Source of the DNA: Neoscytalidium dimidiatum
Taxonomy: Eukaryota > Ascomycota > Dothideomycetes > Botryosphaeriales > Botryosphaeriaceae
DNA: 64,000 nucleotides
NCBI GenBank assembly: GCA_037367355.1
Contig: CM074695.1
Coordinates: 3,348,001-3,412,000, forward strand
Direction of reading: 5' to 3'
The notes beneath the pieces are model-generated. The model saw only the letters and a program-made list of their open reading frames with translations. It searched no databases and was not told the origin of the DNA. Position numbers and translations under genes: made by a program. This document shows positions 56,255 to 64,000 of this stretch, one piece after another. Numbering within the stretch: the stretch's first letter is position 1; every line of letters starts with the position of its first letter.

Positions 56255-56390
56255 GGGGGCGTGGCGCAACGGTAGCGGTAGGTCTTCACACGATTCTTAC
56301 AAGTCTCAAGTTTATTCTAATTCGAAGTAGCGTCAGATTCCAGATCATGGAATATCCTGAAGGCTGTGCGTTCAAATCGCACCGTCCTCA
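56255..56390 (+). tRNA. tRNA-Trp (CCA), copy 2, with D-arm intron and anticodon intron
   Basis: The exonic parts are identical to copy 1, including positions 38-39, so the same 72-nt tRNA is predicted. The anticodon CCA is at 56340-56342, the A box at 56262-56272, the B box at 56370-56378 and the terminator TTTTT at 56396-56400. The anticodon intron is 11 nt (56344-56354), again with TGGA facing the anticodon. The D-arm insertion is 53 nt (56278-56330), at exactly the same place between positions 24 and 25. It begins GTAGGT, ends AGTAG and has TTCTAAT 13 nt before the end. The two D-arm insertions share ends and branch-like motif but otherwise differ, whereas exons match completely. This suggests functional genes rather than pseudogenes. 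Confidence 0.85.
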
Positions 56391-56799
56391 ATTTCTTTTT
56401 GCTTTTGCTTGTTAGTCTCGTTCCATTCCCGATCTGACAATTTACTGAGTACCAGTGTATCACGGCCACCGCCCTCGCAAGCCGTAACTGGTTGACTAGA
56501 TTCCATTCAAACCGTATCGCCGCTGTGTTTCCATGATCCAGATCAAATGTCTCCCGGGTTGTCATTTCTATAGCTGCGCAACAGATCTAGGCTACTAAAG
56601 CAGATGGAACCTTTTACTTTTGCTCACTTCCGCAGGACTCCCGCCGCTTCTTAGAGGCCCGCAATTCAAAGCGCTGGGGCAGACTGGACATCCATCAAAA
56701 GAAGTGACATCATTTGCAAGAGCAGTCCAGATGGCTTCCCCTCATCCGTCTCAACCTTCGACACTCAGGAAAATCCCGACATCATCTCCCATCGCTCAC
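56391..56799. other. Intergenic region downstream of second tRNA
   Basis: This 409-bp region lies between tRNA copy 2 and the 3' end of the broken glycosyltransferase. No gene is seen. Confidence 0.4.
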
Positions 56800-57838
56800 T
56801 CAGAGTTGCTCAACGGACTGGCCTCCCCATCCTTGAACAGATCCACGTAATCCGTCCTACCGTCCACCAGGCGCTCGAAGTTCAGCCGCGTGCTCCACCG
56901 CGCGCTCGTTGTAGCCGTCCCCGTGGTCCGAGATATCGCTGTACGCCGGCTTCGAGCCGACGGGGCGATGGCGCTGGAACAGCTGGGGCCGGACGGTCAG
57001 GCACGACGCGCGGAGGGGGCGGCGCCGTCCGTCGCAGACGGAGCGGAGCATCACGTCCGCATTGCCACTCGTGCGGCGCACGCCCAGCTCGAACCGCAGG
57101 CGGCGCGCGCCCGGGCGCGAGACGACGCGCGCGTGCGCCGGGTACGTCCGCTGCAGCTCGTCGCCGCCGTACTGCATGTCGATGTGCTGCGGCTCCGGCA
57201 CCGTCGGAGTCGTTGGCCAGCACCACCCGGCGCTGCCGTCGCCGGCCTGCGGGAAGCGCATGCCGCAGCGCCCGAGCCAGAGGACGTCCCGGCGGTCGAG
57301 GTCGCCGTAGGGGGACGCGGTGGGGACCGTCGTGGGCTCATCCTCCTCCTCCTCCTCTCCGAGCGGGAAGTTCTGCGGCACGGCGCCCGCGGCTGGTTCG
57401 GGGTACGTGGGATCCAGGAAGTGGTCGGTCGCTCCGGTCAGCGGCTGGACGAGCAGGCGCGAGGCCCGTGCGAAGTCTCGCAGTTGCGATTTGATGCGTA
57501 TGTCCCAGTCGGAGTCGTCTTCGAGGATGAGCGCGGAAGTGATGTTTTCTTCGAAGATTCTGGGGAAGGTTAGCCCCTGGCTCTTCCTGATGTTGAGGGA
57601 CTTCTCAGTTTTCCTTTTCGGAGACTGCAAGGATGCAAGGGTCAAGCGAGGTCAACCCTACACTCACTTCCTAATGACGTTGACGTGTGCTCTCCAAGCG
57701 CCCAAATTCCCTCCGCTGAGATTCACTCTCTTGGCCCCGGGAGGCAGCGTCTTCTCCTCGACCTCGGTGACGCCATCAACATACTCGATTTTCAAATCTG
57801 AGAATGTGGCTGCTAGTGACCCGCACCGCATCAGCAGC
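56800..57838 (-). pseudogene. Family-25 glycosyltransferase, broken copy
   Basis: Remnant of a fungal GT25 (LPS-type glycosyltransferase) gene. Exon 57838-57668 reads IEYVDGVTEVEEK and LGAWRAHVNVIRK. The 108-nt intron (branch CTAAC) leads to IFEENITSALILEDDSDWD at 57559. Further family landmarks are WLGRCGMRFP, VPEPQHIDMQYG, CLTVRPQLF, HRPVGSK and SDISDHGDGYN. Damage is visible. The expected VVLAND stretch lies in another frame, bounded by two compensating shifts near 57210-57235. The segment between HARVV and SRPGARRL appears to have lost about 14 residues. At 56885-56900 a shift in a GC run sends the frame to a stop at 56857, while the expected end (WSTRLN, then DYVDLFKDG) continues in the next frame to a stop at 56800. 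No convincing N-terminal signal-anchor exon was found. Sequencing error in GC-rich DNA could mimic some of this. Confidence 0.7.
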
Positions 57839-58782
57839 CTGATAAGAAAATATATCTTGATGAAGGGAAGCCGAGGAAATTAGCTCGTACAATCTGTTTC
57901 ATGCCTGCGACCGAGAATCATCTTCATCCGGGCCATCTTCGGGCTCTACCGAAGAATCGTGAAGTAATGAGGACCCTGAGACCTGATAGTCAGGTCCAGC
58001 GAGGTATATTATCTTCGACACTTGCTCCCACGTCGCCAGATTTCCTATAGATCAGCCGCACACCCTTGGGAAAATTTATGCTGTCGCTTTCATCGTGGAA
58101 GAAACATTCAGTCCAATCTGCATCTTTCCGTGGCCGCCGTAGTCGGTTTGTATCTAGTGGACACCAGAGTGTTAAGTCATTTCGTGGACTGCCCAGCATC
58201 CGGTGCCGCCAGGACATCCAGGAGAGCCACAACCATCACTTAGGAAGCGAGTAACGTAGCGCCTATTATAAATCCTCAAACAATATTGCCCCTCTCTCTG
58301 CAGTGGTATCGTAGGCTTGGTGTATGTGCGGTAGATATCCTGAAGTGGCTGCATCCGTTAGAAGTAGCTTGCGCTTGATCGACATTCAGGTGGTTATGTT
58401 CGCCCGATGACTTACGCAGAGCTTAACCTGAAAGGTTGTTCTTTCTTGTTTGTGCACGAACACTGCAGATTATCGGTGCGGCTAACAGGGACCCAGACGC
58501 CGCGAACTAGTGGTTGTGAAGGGGGAATTATGTTCATAGCAAAAGAAAGATGATGATCATCTGCTGGCTCTTTTTATTCGTTGCCTTCTTCATGTGCTTC
58601 CTCAATCAAGGTCGATATCAGCAAAAAGGTTGTTTGATACGTCCACTCGTGATCCTGAATGTAACTGAAGCTCCAAAATGTCTCACCACACACACACCGT
58701 ATGCGTAAAAACCTGTACGTTTCCACTCGTTGATCTTCCTCTGCGTTCGATTGAAGTGAAGTGGAATGTCCGACGGCCACCT
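57839..58782. other. Region between broken glycosyltransferase and GNAT gene
   Basis: About 940 bp. The part nearest 57838 should contain the missing 5' exon of the glycosyltransferase. A short Met-containing frame at 57936-57891 exists but does not join in phase. Nothing else is recognisable. Confidence 0.4.
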
Positions 58783-59472
58783 TCAGGATTTGGCTCTGCT
58801 TCCCGCCCACTCCTCCCTCAACAGCCCATACAGCTCCAGATCCCGCCACACCCCCCACTTCCACACGCTCTTCCTCCGCGTCCCCTCCCGCCTGAACCCC
58901 ACCTTTTCCAAGACCCTCCCGCTCGCGCCGTTCCCGCTGGACACACAGCTCTCCAGGCGCTCCAAGTGCGGCACATTCTCGAACAGCCAGTCGACGTAGG
59001 CGCGCGCGGCCTCGGTGGCGATGCCGCGGCCCCAGACGGCCTCGCCGAGCCAGTAGCCGACCTCGGCGGAGCGCGAGTGCACGTCGACGCCGGGCTTGAG
59101 GCCGATGCCGCCGACGCACTCGTCGTCGATGCAGATGGCGTAGTTGAGGGTCGCGGGCCAGGCGATGGGCGGGCCGGCGGGGACTGGGACGGTGGGGGCG
59201 GTCGGGGTTGGCTGTTGGGCGGCTGGCTCAGAGATGGTAGTGGTGGCGGCAGCATCCGATTTAGAGAGGTTCATGTTGATCCAGTCATGGGCGTTTTCGA
59301 GGGTATAGGGATGGGGGAAGGAGTTGGTCATCCATTGCGCGATCTTGGGGTTATTTGCATGTTTGGAGGAGCTTTCGGCGTCGTTGGGGTGGTAGGTGCG
59401 GATGGTGCAGGACTTCAGGGTAAGGAGAGGGGTGGGCGGAAAGGGGTAGGTATTCTCGTTGCTGTTCTCCAT
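58783..59472 (-). CDS. GNAT N-acetyltransferase, RimJ/RimL type
   Basis: Acetyl-CoA-dependent acetyltransferase of the Acetyltransf_3 kind, substrate unknown. Single exon from the ATG at 59472, 229 aa. The N-terminal part LKSCTIRTYHPNDAES matches the beta-1 segment, followed by MTNSFPHPYTLENAHDWI as in RimJ-like enzymes. A Pro/Thr/Ala-rich loop (about 75-105) interrupts the fold. The acetyl-CoA region reads GYWLGEAVWGRGIATEAARAY (Gly-rich motif A). It is followed by LESCVSSGNGASGRVLEKVGF, the usual bond between substrate loop and last helix. The ending is WRDLELYGLLREEW. It is divergent from ECO1, another GNAT-fold enzyme, probably by chance. Confidence 0.88.
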   Translation of the reverse strand: MENSNENTYPFPPTPLLTLKSCTIRTYHPNDAESSSKHANNPKIAQWMTNSFPHPYTLENAHDWINMNLSKSDAAATTTISEPAAQQPTPTAPTVPVPAGPPIAWPATLNYAICIDDECVGGIGLKPGVDVHSRSAEVGYWLGEAVWGRGIATEAARAYVDWLFENVPHLERLESCVSSGNGASGRVLEKVGFRREGTRRKSVWKWGVWRDLELYGLLREEWAGSRAKS

Positions 59473-60024
59473 TGCCAGAAACTGTGTTTGCTTTGGTGGG
59501 ATCCGGTCGCTGAACCAAGATGTCTGGAGCTGTCGTATTGCAGACTGACGAATTCAGAAGGCGTCACGAAGGTGGACGTGAGAAAGGAATCCAAGAGGTC
59601 CAGAGAAAGCAGGTGAAAATAAATGAAAGGAAGAAACGAGATATGATATATGCTCAGGTGAAGCGGCTTGTCAAGCAGCTGAGTCACGACTTCAGTGTCA
59701 CAGCTAGGAGTGATGGTGACGCATCACCAATGCTCAAGAGTCAGTAAAGCGAGTGTATGGTAGAGGTTCCACACACTGTCTTGTCAGTCCGGCCTTGGCG
59801 AGTGCTGAGGGATGAAGGGTGGGATGGGGGTGAGACAGAGAGGGAGTACCAGCGCGGTCGCACCTCGGCAGGCGCTCGGTCGGCCCACCTTCCCACCGTC
59901 CGTCGCGTTTTCCGTCCGTCACGCCTTCGACGCGTCTCCCTGACGCGTCTTCCTCCGCACCAATACCTGACAGTTCGGAGCCACATTACTACCCCGGTCG
60001 ACCGCGCCCTCCCAAGCACCCACC
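59473..60024. other. Divergent intergenic region, GNAT / ECO1
   Basis: A 552-bp spacer between two start codons. No TATA box or extra gene is seen. Confidence 0.4.
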
Positions 60025-61392
60025 ATGAAGACCTACTCGCGGCTGAAAAAAAGGACGCATCTCTCCTCCGAGCCGGCAACCAAACGCCGCCGTATCCACG
60101 CCGACCAAGACGAAGACGACGAGGGCGCGCTCCGTCTCTCCAGCGATGCCGCCCTCCTCCGCAGCGACTGCGCCTCAGCACCACGCTCGAGTCCACCGCG
60201 CGAAACCAGCGACGCCGCTCTCCCTTCCTCCACGCCTCCATCCTCTCCTCCGCCCGCGCGAACGACAACCGCATCGACACCCCCGCTCCCGCTCCCAAAA
60301 CGCCGTCCCACATTCTCCTTCTTTGCGCGCCGGACCGCTCCGCCAACGGCCCCGCGCCCCAGTGCTGCGATATCCGCCGCCTCTCCTCTTCTTCCTCCCC
60401 TTCCTCCCACCGAGCAGCGCAACCCTCGTGCCAGCGACGCCAACGCCTCGTCAACGGCAACGACCCTCGCAGGCCCCAAGGAGAAGAGAACGCAGCCGCG
60501 CCTCACGCAGCTCCAGCTCGACCTTGGTACCACCCCTGTGCAGCGCGCCTGCGGGACGTGCGGCATGGCGTACGTGCCGGCGAACGCCGAGGACGCCGCG
60601 TTGCACCGGAAGTTCCACGCCTTGAACGTCGGCGGCGTGGAGGTGGGGAAAGCGTTTGCGAGAGGTGGCGGCGGCGGCGTGGTCGTTTGGGAGAAGGGCG
60701 TGGACGGTGACGTGGTTGTCGCGGTCGGGCGGAGGGATAGGGGCGCGGCGAAGGCGCGGGCGAGGCGGGTGTTGGAGGTCGTACAGTCGGAGTTGGGGGC
60801 AGTGAAGATACCGGAGGAGGAATTGTGGGGGCAAGTTGTCGTGGGGGGCGGAATGGAGACGGCCGAAGAGGAGGTGGAAGCGAAGCCGCAGACAGCTGCT
60901 GTGGTGGGGCAAACCGGCGTGAAGAAGACGCCGGAGGAGACGGTGTTGCGCGCAGATCGGTTCAAGGCGTACCTCTACGTCAGAGGCTCCAAGTGCATCG
61001 GCCTTTGCCTCGCAGAACGCATCACCGAGGCCTACCGGATCATGCCTCCTCAGAACACCCCGAGCCCCCCGGGCGGTGGCTCCTCCACCGATACGCCATC
61101 ATCTACCGAGCCACCGGCGGAATCCAACCGCTCACCAGCCCTCACCACCTCACCAACATCGCTGCCAGCCCGCCTTGGCATCTCGCGCATCTGGGTCTCG
61201 TCCTCGCACCGCCGCCACGGCATCGCAACCGCCCTTCTCGATGCTGCTGCCCGTGATTTCTGCGACCTCTATTCTGAAGATGAGAAGCGCGTGCCGAAAG
61301 AGCGGATTGCGTTTAGCCAGCCGACGGAGAACGGGGCGAGGTTGGCGACGAGATGGTTCGGTGTGGAGGCGGGGTGGGGTGTGTATTGGTAG
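60025..61392 (+). CDS. ECO1: Sister-chromatid cohesion acetyltransferase ECO1
   Basis: Acetylates the cohesin subunit Smc3 during S phase (family knowledge); nuclear. Single exon from the ATG at 60025, 455 aa. The N-terminal 150 residues are disordered, with basic KKRTHLSSEPATKRRRIH, a likely nuclear signal. A C2H2-like zinc finger follows: LTQLQLDLGTT, then CGTCGMAY and ALHRKFHALN. The C-terminal GNAT domain has KCIGLCLAERI, then ISRIWVSSSHRRHGIATALLD (acetyl-CoA motif), and the closing AFSQPTENGARLATRWFG, diagnostic of ECO1. The spacing between finger and catalytic motif includes a Gly-rich insert (FARGGGGGVVVW) and a Ser/Thr/Pro-rich loop; both look like lineage-specific disorder. All zinc ligands and the acetyl-CoA loop are present. 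Confidence 0.94.
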   Translation: MKTYSRLKKRTHLSSEPATKRRRIHADQDEDDEGALRLSSDAALLRSDCASAPRSSPPRETSDAALPSSTPPSSPPPARTTTASTPPLPLPKRRPTFSFFARRTAPPTAPRPSAAISAASPLLPPLPPTEQRNPRASDANASSTATTLAGPKEKRTQPRLTQLQLDLGTTPVQRACGTCGMAYVPANAEDAALHRKFHALNVGGVEVGKAFARGGGGGVVVWEKGVDGDVVVAVGRRDRGAAKARARRVLEVVQSELGAVKIPEEELWGQVVVGGGMETAEEEVEAKPQTAAVVGQTGVKKTPEETVLRADRFKAYLYVRGSKCIGLCLAERITEAYRIMPPQNTPSPPGGGSSTDTPSSTEPPAESNRSPALTTSPTSLPARLGISRIWVSSSHRRHGIATALLDAAARDFCDLYSEDEKRVPKERIAFSQPTENGARLATRWFGVEAGWGVYW

Positions 61393-62278
61393 AGCAGAAG
61401 AGGGAAAGGGGGTTTATCGTTTTTTGTTTGAAGATGTCGTTCGTTACAGGAAGATGAGGCTCATATGAAACGAGGGCTGGATCACGAACGTAATGGAAAT
61501 GGGTAAAGGGTGAACGACTTTTCGCAAGTTTAACGATTATATTCACCTTAGAGCATTAGCGTCGGAGTTTATGGGATGTCTTCGAGCATGGAGACGGGGT
61601 TAGAGAGGCCTAGACATTTGATTCACGGAGAAAAACGAGCGTAACCTGTAATGATCAGGGCAGTAGCATCAAAATATCAACATCACAGAGTCCGAATATC
61701 ATCAACTCACCGGAAACTGGAGGACTAGCATAAAGAAGTTGTGCACATATGCTATCGATCAAGTCCTCATCAACCAATACACATGGCCGTTTCTCCTTTC
61801 CGGATACAGAAGAAGAATTACCGAAGTATCAAAGGCCGGGGGGTAGACTAAATATGAGGTAGGTGATGATGAATGAAAAAGGTCTCCTTTACAACTCGCG
61901 AGACGCACACCCGAGTTTGAATTAAAAAAAAAAAAAAAAGGGAGGGGGGGCGGGAAAGCGACAATATCGAGGGAGAGTAGAACGGTGCTCCCTTATTGAT
62001 CCGAATGCTCCACAACGCCCAAGAGAACACCCTAGTCCTACCCATGCACCAGCTTTCTTTCCACAGAAGAATGAAAATTCAAGAAAACAAACCTCTGAAA
62101 AGGAGCAATGACGGAGTGGAACATGAGAAAAAGGGGACGGACGTACCGAGAGCAAAAAACAACATATGATCTTAGTAAGAACTTCCAGAGCTGTACTAAC
62201 CAAAAGGGGCGATGCTTCATTCCAGCTATCCAAACCTCTCTTCACGGCCGACCGACCCGAATAAATACCAGCCAAGAC
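61393..62278. other. Convergent intergenic region
   Basis: This 886-bp region lies between two 3' ends and contains a 16-nt A tract at 61924-61939. No gene is supported. Confidence 0.4.
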
Positions 62279-64000
62279 CTATGCCTTCGTTGTCGACTTC
62301 TGCCTCAACGCTTCGACCTCCTGCTGCAGTTTATCCAACTCACTCAACAGATCCACACCTCCACCTCCTCTCGTTGCCAGTCCACCGCCGCCGCCGCCGA
62401 CCTCGCCGACACCGTTACCCGAACTCCCTAACACCTCCTCAGCCTTGCTGCTGTACTCGGCGAGCACGCGCTCGCTCGTCCCGCTCGCTGTTCGGCTCCT
62501 GCCCTTGAAGTCCCCGCTGGAGCGTCTGCTCTCACCTACGCCCGCCGCAGCGAGAATGCTAGCGCTTGGGCGCTGCATCTCGAAGCTGCTCTTACTGCTG
62601 CCGCGACGGGGAGGCGGTGGCGGTGGCCCTCCCGCGGTGGTCGGACTGGTGATGTCAAACGCGGAGCCCGAGAGGCGATTCGAGGAGCGCAACGACAGGG
62701 ACGGGTTCTGCATGGAGCTCGCGGTGGAGCGGCGGGATGAGGAGCGGCTGAGGCCGTGTGTGCTGACCTCTGCGGCGGAGGAGGGAGCACCGGAGCGGCG
62801 AGTGGGCGGAGGGGGCGGAGGTTTATTCTGGAAAGTGGTGGAAGGGGGAGGTGATGTGGTTGGTGTCTGCTCGGAAGATGGGATAGTCTCTTCTTGTTGG
62901 GATGATAATGTTGCGGCTGAATTGCTGCGTGACCGGGCATCAGACGATCTGAGCTGGCTGTGCCGCCGGGAGATTGGCGGAGTTGGGGGTTTGCGCCGCT
63001 GTGGCGGTGCGGGCTGCTCTGTGGCCTTTGTAGATGGGGATTCGTCTGCTAATTGCACCGTAGGCGGAGGCTCGACTGTGTCTTTGGGAGGCACAGGTTC
63101 GGCTGGTGGTGACGATGGGAGTTCTTTACCTTTAGGGCCTGATGAACCTCGAGGTCGCGGAGGTAGCGGTTTGTGAACATCCGACGGCGTCCGCTTTGGT
63201 GCCTCCGGTCTCATAGTTTTAGAGTCAAATGTGGGAGAGAAATCAGAAAACGACACAACTTGTGGCGCTCTTGTGATAGACTTCCCATGACGGTGTTTCG
63301 GAGGGGGTGGTTTCTTCTTTTCTGGTCTCCGGTCGCCGCCGATGAGGGTGGACTGATCGTCATCACCGCCGGCGTCAAACGAGGTCCTCTCGTAAGAACT
63401 TCGAGGAGAGTCTTCGTGCACCTGGAGAACGGACTCAAACAGAGAATTCCTAGAAGCTGATGAGGCATCAGTGCCGCTGCTGGTATCACCTCCTATGGTG
63501 ATATGGGCCCTGGGCTGAACGCCTGCTGTGGGAGAGTGGATCGAAGGAGCTGGAGCAGCGCTCCCAGTCATGAGCAGCCTCTTGAAAGAGTCTACATCCA
63601 TTGAACCCTTCGCCTTATGACTAGCCGACTGATCCGCCGCCGTTCGCGCACCTGTGCCGGCCTTCTCTAAATCGAAAGCATTCTGTTGAGTTGCAGGCTC
63701 GATGTTCGCCAGATTTCTCTCGAATGGATTGGGCACTCCTGAGGTCCGTGACAGGGTGTCCATCCTCGTGGGATGTCCGGAAGTGGCAGGCTTCAGCGGC
63801 GCATCGTCGTCCTCGTCGTCTTCGTTCACGGGGCTGTCCTCAGACGGCTCGTCGATGGTGTCGTCGGAGGAGGCATCGCTCAAGTCAGCGGGCGGCGGCG
63901 GCGGAGAGCCAGCATGGTGGGCAGCGCTCAGACGTCTGGCGAGGTTGTCGCCTACTTCCGGACTGGACGGTTCCGGCGGAGAAGCCGGAGGAGAGGCTAG
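62279..64000 (-). CDS. Proline-rich protein with C-terminal coiled coil, 3' part only
   Basis: I do not recognise a named family. The frame is open from the right edge (64000) to the stop at 62279, about 573 residues. No start can be chosen because the gene continues outside the window. It is Ser/Pro-rich and largely disordered. One conserved-looking segment reads NPFERNLANIEP and SMDVDSFKRLLMTG (about 200 residues into the visible part). There are many PxxP runs (PLPPRPRG, KPPPPPPTRRSG, GPPPPPPRRGS) suited to SH3 or profilin binding. The C-terminus is a short Leu-heptad coiled coil (DLLSELDKLQQEVEALRQK). The composition suggests a cytoskeletal or membrane-traffic adaptor, which is inference only. 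Confidence 0.7.
   Translation of the reverse strand, partial: LASPPASPPEPSSPEVGDNLARRLSAAHHAGSPPPPPADLSDASSDDTIDEPSEDSPVNEDDEDDDAPLKPATSGHPTRMDTLSRTSGVPNPFERNLANIEPATQQNAFDLEKAGTGARTAADQSASHKAKGSMDVDSFKRLLMTGSAAPAPSIHSPTAGVQPRAHITIGGDTSSGTDASSASRNSLFESVLQVHEDSPRSSYERTSFDAGGDDDQSTLIGGDRRPEKKKPPPPKHRHGKSITRAPQVVSFSDFSPTFDSKTMRPEAPKRTPSDVHKPLPPRPRGSSGPKGKELPSSPPAEPVPPKDTVEPPPTVQLADESPSTKATEQPAPPQRRKPPTPPISRRHSQLRSSDARSRSNSAATLSSQQEETIPSSEQTPTTSPPPSTTFQNKPPPPPPTRRSGAPSSAAEVSTHGLSRSSSRRSTASSMQNPSLSLRSSNRLSGSAFDITSPTTAGGPPPPPPRRGSSKSSFEMQRPSASILAAAGVGESRRSSGDFKGRSRTASGTSERVLAEYSSKAEEVLGSSGNGVGEVGGGGGGLATRGGGGVDLLSELDKLQQEVEALRQKSTTKA

Noticed and set aside
57559..57667. Coding extension (KRKTEKSLNIRKSQ) upstream of the glycosyltransferase exon
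   Set aside because: This is the intron: removing 57667-57560 joins VIRK to IFEEN exactly as the family requires.
1..64000. CRISPR arrays, prophage, insertion sequences, bacterial operons
   Set aside because: The window is clearly eukaryotic (spliced genes, Pol III tRNA genes, mitochondrial presequences), and no such arrays or elements were seen.

Overview
This window is nuclear DNA of a filamentous ascomycete (Pezizomycotina; a Dothideomycete is my best guess). The grounds are compact genes with short GT-AG introns, mostly about 45-65 nt with CTRAY-type branch sites. There is also a Zn(II)2Cys6 regulator with a fungal C-terminal domain, GPI-anchored Ser/Thr-rich wall proteins, a GH18 chitinase, and a domesticated reverse-transcriptase gene of the rvt type found in filamentous fungi. 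All assignments were made by reading the translations and matching them to remembered family patterns; no database search was run.

Left part (1-28.6 kb). The 5' half of a JJJ1-type J-protein runs off the left edge and is divergent from an SPX-RING protein. Next come a Zn2Cys6 regulator, an MFS transporter and a six-exon cytochrome P450, which look like a small accessory cluster without a backbone enzyme. Two mitochondrial genes, OCT1 (mitochondrial intermediate peptidase) and a MICOS MIC26/27 subunit, share a 213-bp divergent promoter. After a small cysteine-rich unknown and an AT-richer gap lie a secreted, probably GPI-anchored protein and an acidic low-complexity protein. A gene-poor stretch, a CYP52-like P450 and a GH18 chitinase follow.

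Middle part (28.6-48.5 kb). This holds a JID1-type membrane J-protein, two uncharacterised proteins (one F-box-like), a mitochondrial DUF155/RMND1 protein divergent from VPS41 (HOPS complex), and then about 5 kb without a convincing gene. That gap carries a 144-bp element with 26-bp perfect inverted ends. Two divergently transcribed Ser/Thr-rich GPI proteins follow.

Right part (48.5-64 kb). An intact intronless rvt gene (948 aa, all catalytic aspartates present) is followed by a hypothetical protein. Then come two tandem tRNA-Trp(CCA) genes. Each has the usual short anticodon-loop intron and, in addition, a 53-58 nt intron inside the D-arm with spliceosome-like ends and branch sequence. These tRNA genes are the most unusual observation here. 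A broken family-25 glycosyltransferase, a GNAT acetyltransferase, ECO1 and the 3' part of a proline-rich protein running off the right edge complete the window.

Exon coordinates were worked out by hand from splice consensus plus protein-family continuity. Where alternatives exist, they are stated.
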